Shown: positions 62,370 through 64,000 of the stretch, piece after piece
Position numbering within the stretch: the first letter of the stretch is position 1
Layout: the number at the start of each line of letters is the position of its first letter
Assembly: GCF_000768065.1 (NCBI RefSeq)
Contig: NZ_JRKM01000001.1
Coordinates: 4,012,001 to 4,076,000, forward strand
Origin: Aquabacterium sp. NJ1
GTDB lineage: Bacteria > Pseudomonadota > Gammaproteobacteria > Burkholderiales > Burkholderiaceae_C
Reading direction: 5' to 3'
DNA length: 64,000 nt
Notes under the pieces: model-generated
The model's database searches: none
What the model was told of the DNA's origin: nothing
Seen by the model: only the letters and a program-made list of their open reading frames with translations
Program-made: the position numbers and the translations under genes

Positions 62370-64000
62370 ATGGATGATCTGCTGCCGCACTACGAGCGTG
62401 AACTGGCGTTCTTGCGGACTCGCGCATCTGATTTCGGGCGCATGTACCCCAAGGTGGCCGGACGCCTGCAACTGAGCACCGATGTCGGGGACGATCCTCA
62501 TGTCGAACGGATGCTGGAGTCGCTGGCGCTGTTGACCGCACGCGTCCACAAGCGGCTGGACGACGACTTTCCCTTGTTCACGGAATCGTTGCTGGAAGTA
62601 CTGTATCCGCACTACCTCCGGCCGTTTCCCTCGGCATCCATTGCCCAGTTTGAGCTGGGGCCAGCGGCTGGCCAGATGACCAAGCCCATGTCGGTGGACC
62701 GCGGTACTTTGCTGAGTTCTCGAGCCGTCAAAGGTGTGCCGTGCAAGTTCCGCACCACGCAGGCGGTCACGCTGTTGCCGATTCGGGTGGCATCGGCTTC
62801 ATATCGCAATGCCATTCAGGCGCCTGAGGGCTCCTGCATACCGGCGGGTGCGACCTCCGTGCTGTCCATCACGCTCGAACTGGTCTCGCCCCAGGCTTCC
62901 TGGGGCATGCTGCCGGACTCGTTCCTGCGCTTCTATCTGGATGGCGAGCCATCCCAGGTCAGTGCATTGCGAGAGGCTTTGTGCCACAAGGTGCTGGGTG
63001 TGATGGTGCAGACGCATGCACAACAGAAATGGCTCGCCACCGACGCGATCGGGGCAGCCGGCCTCCCCAAGCCCGTGCTTGCCGGGTTCTCTGACGACGA
63101 GGCCCTGATTGAATTTGATGCGCGCTCGCACGCTGCCTATCGCTTGTTGACAGAGTACTTTGCGTTCCCGGAGAAGTTCAACTTCGTCGACATACCTGTG
63201 CCTGTTCCTCCGGCCCTGCGACAAGCCTCCCTCGGTGATGTGCCCGATGGGGCCGTGAACGGCGCTTCAGCGGGCACAGCCAGGCGGAGTCTGACCTTGC
63301 ATTTGCTGATGGCTGGCGTACGTTCGGACTCCGACGAGTCGCGCATGCTGGAGTCACTGCAGGCACGCAATTTCCTGCTGGGCTGCACGCCTGTTGTCAA
63401 CCTCTTCAAACAGCCGGCCGACCCCATCCGGGTGACACACGCCACGACTTCCTACCCTGTGCTGGTCGACGCCAGGCGGGCATTTGCTTACGAGGTCTAT
63501 TCGATTGACCGGGTGTTTCGCGTGCGGCAGTCATCCCAAGGCGAAACCGTCCAGGAGTTCCGCCCCTTCTTCTCCTTGCAGCACGATGACCTGCTGGGCG
63601 TTGACGAGGACCTCGGTTATGACGACGCCGCGACACTGAGCGCGCTTCGGCGCGCCCGCGCACGCGCGGACCAGGACCATGGGGAGCGGTCGGGTGGTCG
63701 CTACTGGTCTGCCCATCGAGATGAAAGCCTGGCGCAAGACAGCCCTGGTTACGAGCTCGAACTGTCCATCGTGGATGTGGACTTCAACCCTGCGTTGCCG
63801 CAAACAGAGACTTTGTCCTTGACGGTCACGGCCACCAACCGCGACCTGCCTTCGATGTTGGCCGTTGGTACGCCGGGTGGTGACCTGTTCATGGAGGGCG
63901 GCGGTGTCGCCAAGGAAGTGCGCCTGCTGCGCAAGCCCAGCTTGCCTCAGCGCTTCGATCGCGGCCGTGGAGCCTTGTGGCGGCTGATTTCCCATCTGTC
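62370..64000 (+). CDS. tssF: type VI secretion baseplate protein TssF, 3' end outside window
   Basis: Open from the ATG at 62370 to the last base, 543 codons without a stop. LPHYERELAFLRTRASDFGRMYP and VERMLESLALLTARVHKRLDDDFPLFTESLLEVLYPHYLRP (in pieces) are the TssF N-terminal signature; TEYFAFPEKFNFVDI and SYPVLVDARRAFAYEVYSIDRV follow. It forms the baseplate wedge with TssG and TssE. Family length is about 600-630 residues, so perhaps 60-90 are missing. GGGGGACAAGGGG precedes the start. Confidence 0.95.
   Translation, partial: MDDLLPHYERELAFLRTRASDFGRMYPKVAGRLQLSTDVGDDPHVERMLESLALLTARVHKRLDDDFPLFTESLLEVLYPHYLRPFPSASIAQFELGPAAGQMTKPMSVDRGTLLSSRAVKGVPCKFRTTQAVTLLPIRVASASYRNAIQAPEGSCIPAGATSVLSITLELVSPQASWGMLPDSFLRFYLDGEPSQVSALREALCHKVLGVMVQTHAQQKWLATDAIGAAGLPKPVLAGFSDDEALIEFDARSHAAYRLLTEYFAFPEKFNFVDIPVPVPPALRQASLGDVPDGAVNGASAGTARRSLTLHLLMAGVRSDSDESRMLESLQARNFLLGCTPVVNLFKQPADPIRVTHATTSYPVLVDARRAFAYEVYSIDRVFRVRQSSQGETVQEFRPFFSLQHDDLLGVDEDLGYDDAATLSALRRARARADQDHGERSGGRYWSAHRDESLAQDSPGYELELSIVDVDFNPALPQTETLSLTVTATNRDLPSMLAVGTPGGDLFMEGGGVAKEVRLLRKPSLPQRFDRGRGALWRLISHL

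Overview
The window reads as chromosomal DNA of a high-GC, motile betaproteobacterium of the order Burkholderiales, probably near Comamonadaceae or the Leptothrix/Ideonella/Aquabacterium group. This is an inference from gene order and protein character: a PilG-PilH-PilI-PilJ-ChpA cluster, a very large FAD/Fe-S/CCG fusion oxidoreductase, a non-catalytic dihydroorotase behind pyrB, and strong GC bias. Coding density is high. I saw no tRNA, rRNA, CRISPR array, insertion sequence or prophage.

Layout. 1-2.0 kb: the last codons of a UvrD-type helicase, then a minus-strand receiver-histidine kinase/NarL-type regulator pair. 2.1-6.3 kb: a che operon (CheZ-like protein, CheY, CheA, CheW, periplasmic Cache protein) closed by a terminator. 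6.3-17.2 kb: metabolic and housekeeping genes (ferritin-like hydrolase with a divergent TetR regulator and palindromic operator, HIT protein, 1335-residue oxidoreductase, glycerophosphodiesterase, mpl, hemL, thiD). 17.3-29 kb: rubredoxin and the type IV pilus chemosensory operon pilGHIJ-chpA, followed by a diguanylate cyclase. 29-35.3 kb: photolyase and the tightly overlapping yqgE-ruvX-pyrR-pyrB-pyrC'-plsC operon. 35.5-38.8 kb: a more AT-rich porin and PstS-like pair, then a fatty-acid desaturase. 39-44.2 kb: an unusual five-gene chemosensory-like module. 44.3-55.3 kb: fabI, rpmG, rpmB, trxB, a Crp-family regulator, ftsK, lolA, an RNA helicase and rarA. 55.3-64 kb: a divergent type VI secretion cluster (tssLKJ on minus; TPR lipoprotein, tssB, tssC, hcp, tssE, tssF on plus), with tssF cut by the window end.

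The most interesting part is 39.0-44.2 kb. It encodes a membrane-bound kinase with a CheA-like HPt and ATPase but no CheW-like regulatory domain, a minimal receptor-like protein with the MCP hairpin tip but no sensor or HAMP, a CheX-family phosphatase with the exact D-x3-E-x2-N-x21-P signature, a fusion of a dead receiver and a CheX-like domain, and a CheY. CheW, CheR and CheB are absent. I do not know a named system with this composition.

Two signals tie this module to other loci. First, four proteins of different folds (CheZ-like, diguanylate cyclase, CheX-like, pseudo-receiver/CheX) all end in a short -ELF tail that recalls the CheY-docking C-terminus of CheZ. Second, four sites of the form T(A/T)(A/T)(A/G)-N15-GCCG(A/T)(A/T)A(A/T), resembling the flagellar sigma-28 (FliA) promoter, stand in front of the CheZ-like gene, cheY, the module kinase and the mini-receptor. 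The window thus holds three chemosensory systems within about 42 kb, at least two of them plausibly in the flagellar regulon and one coupled to c-di-GMP synthesis.
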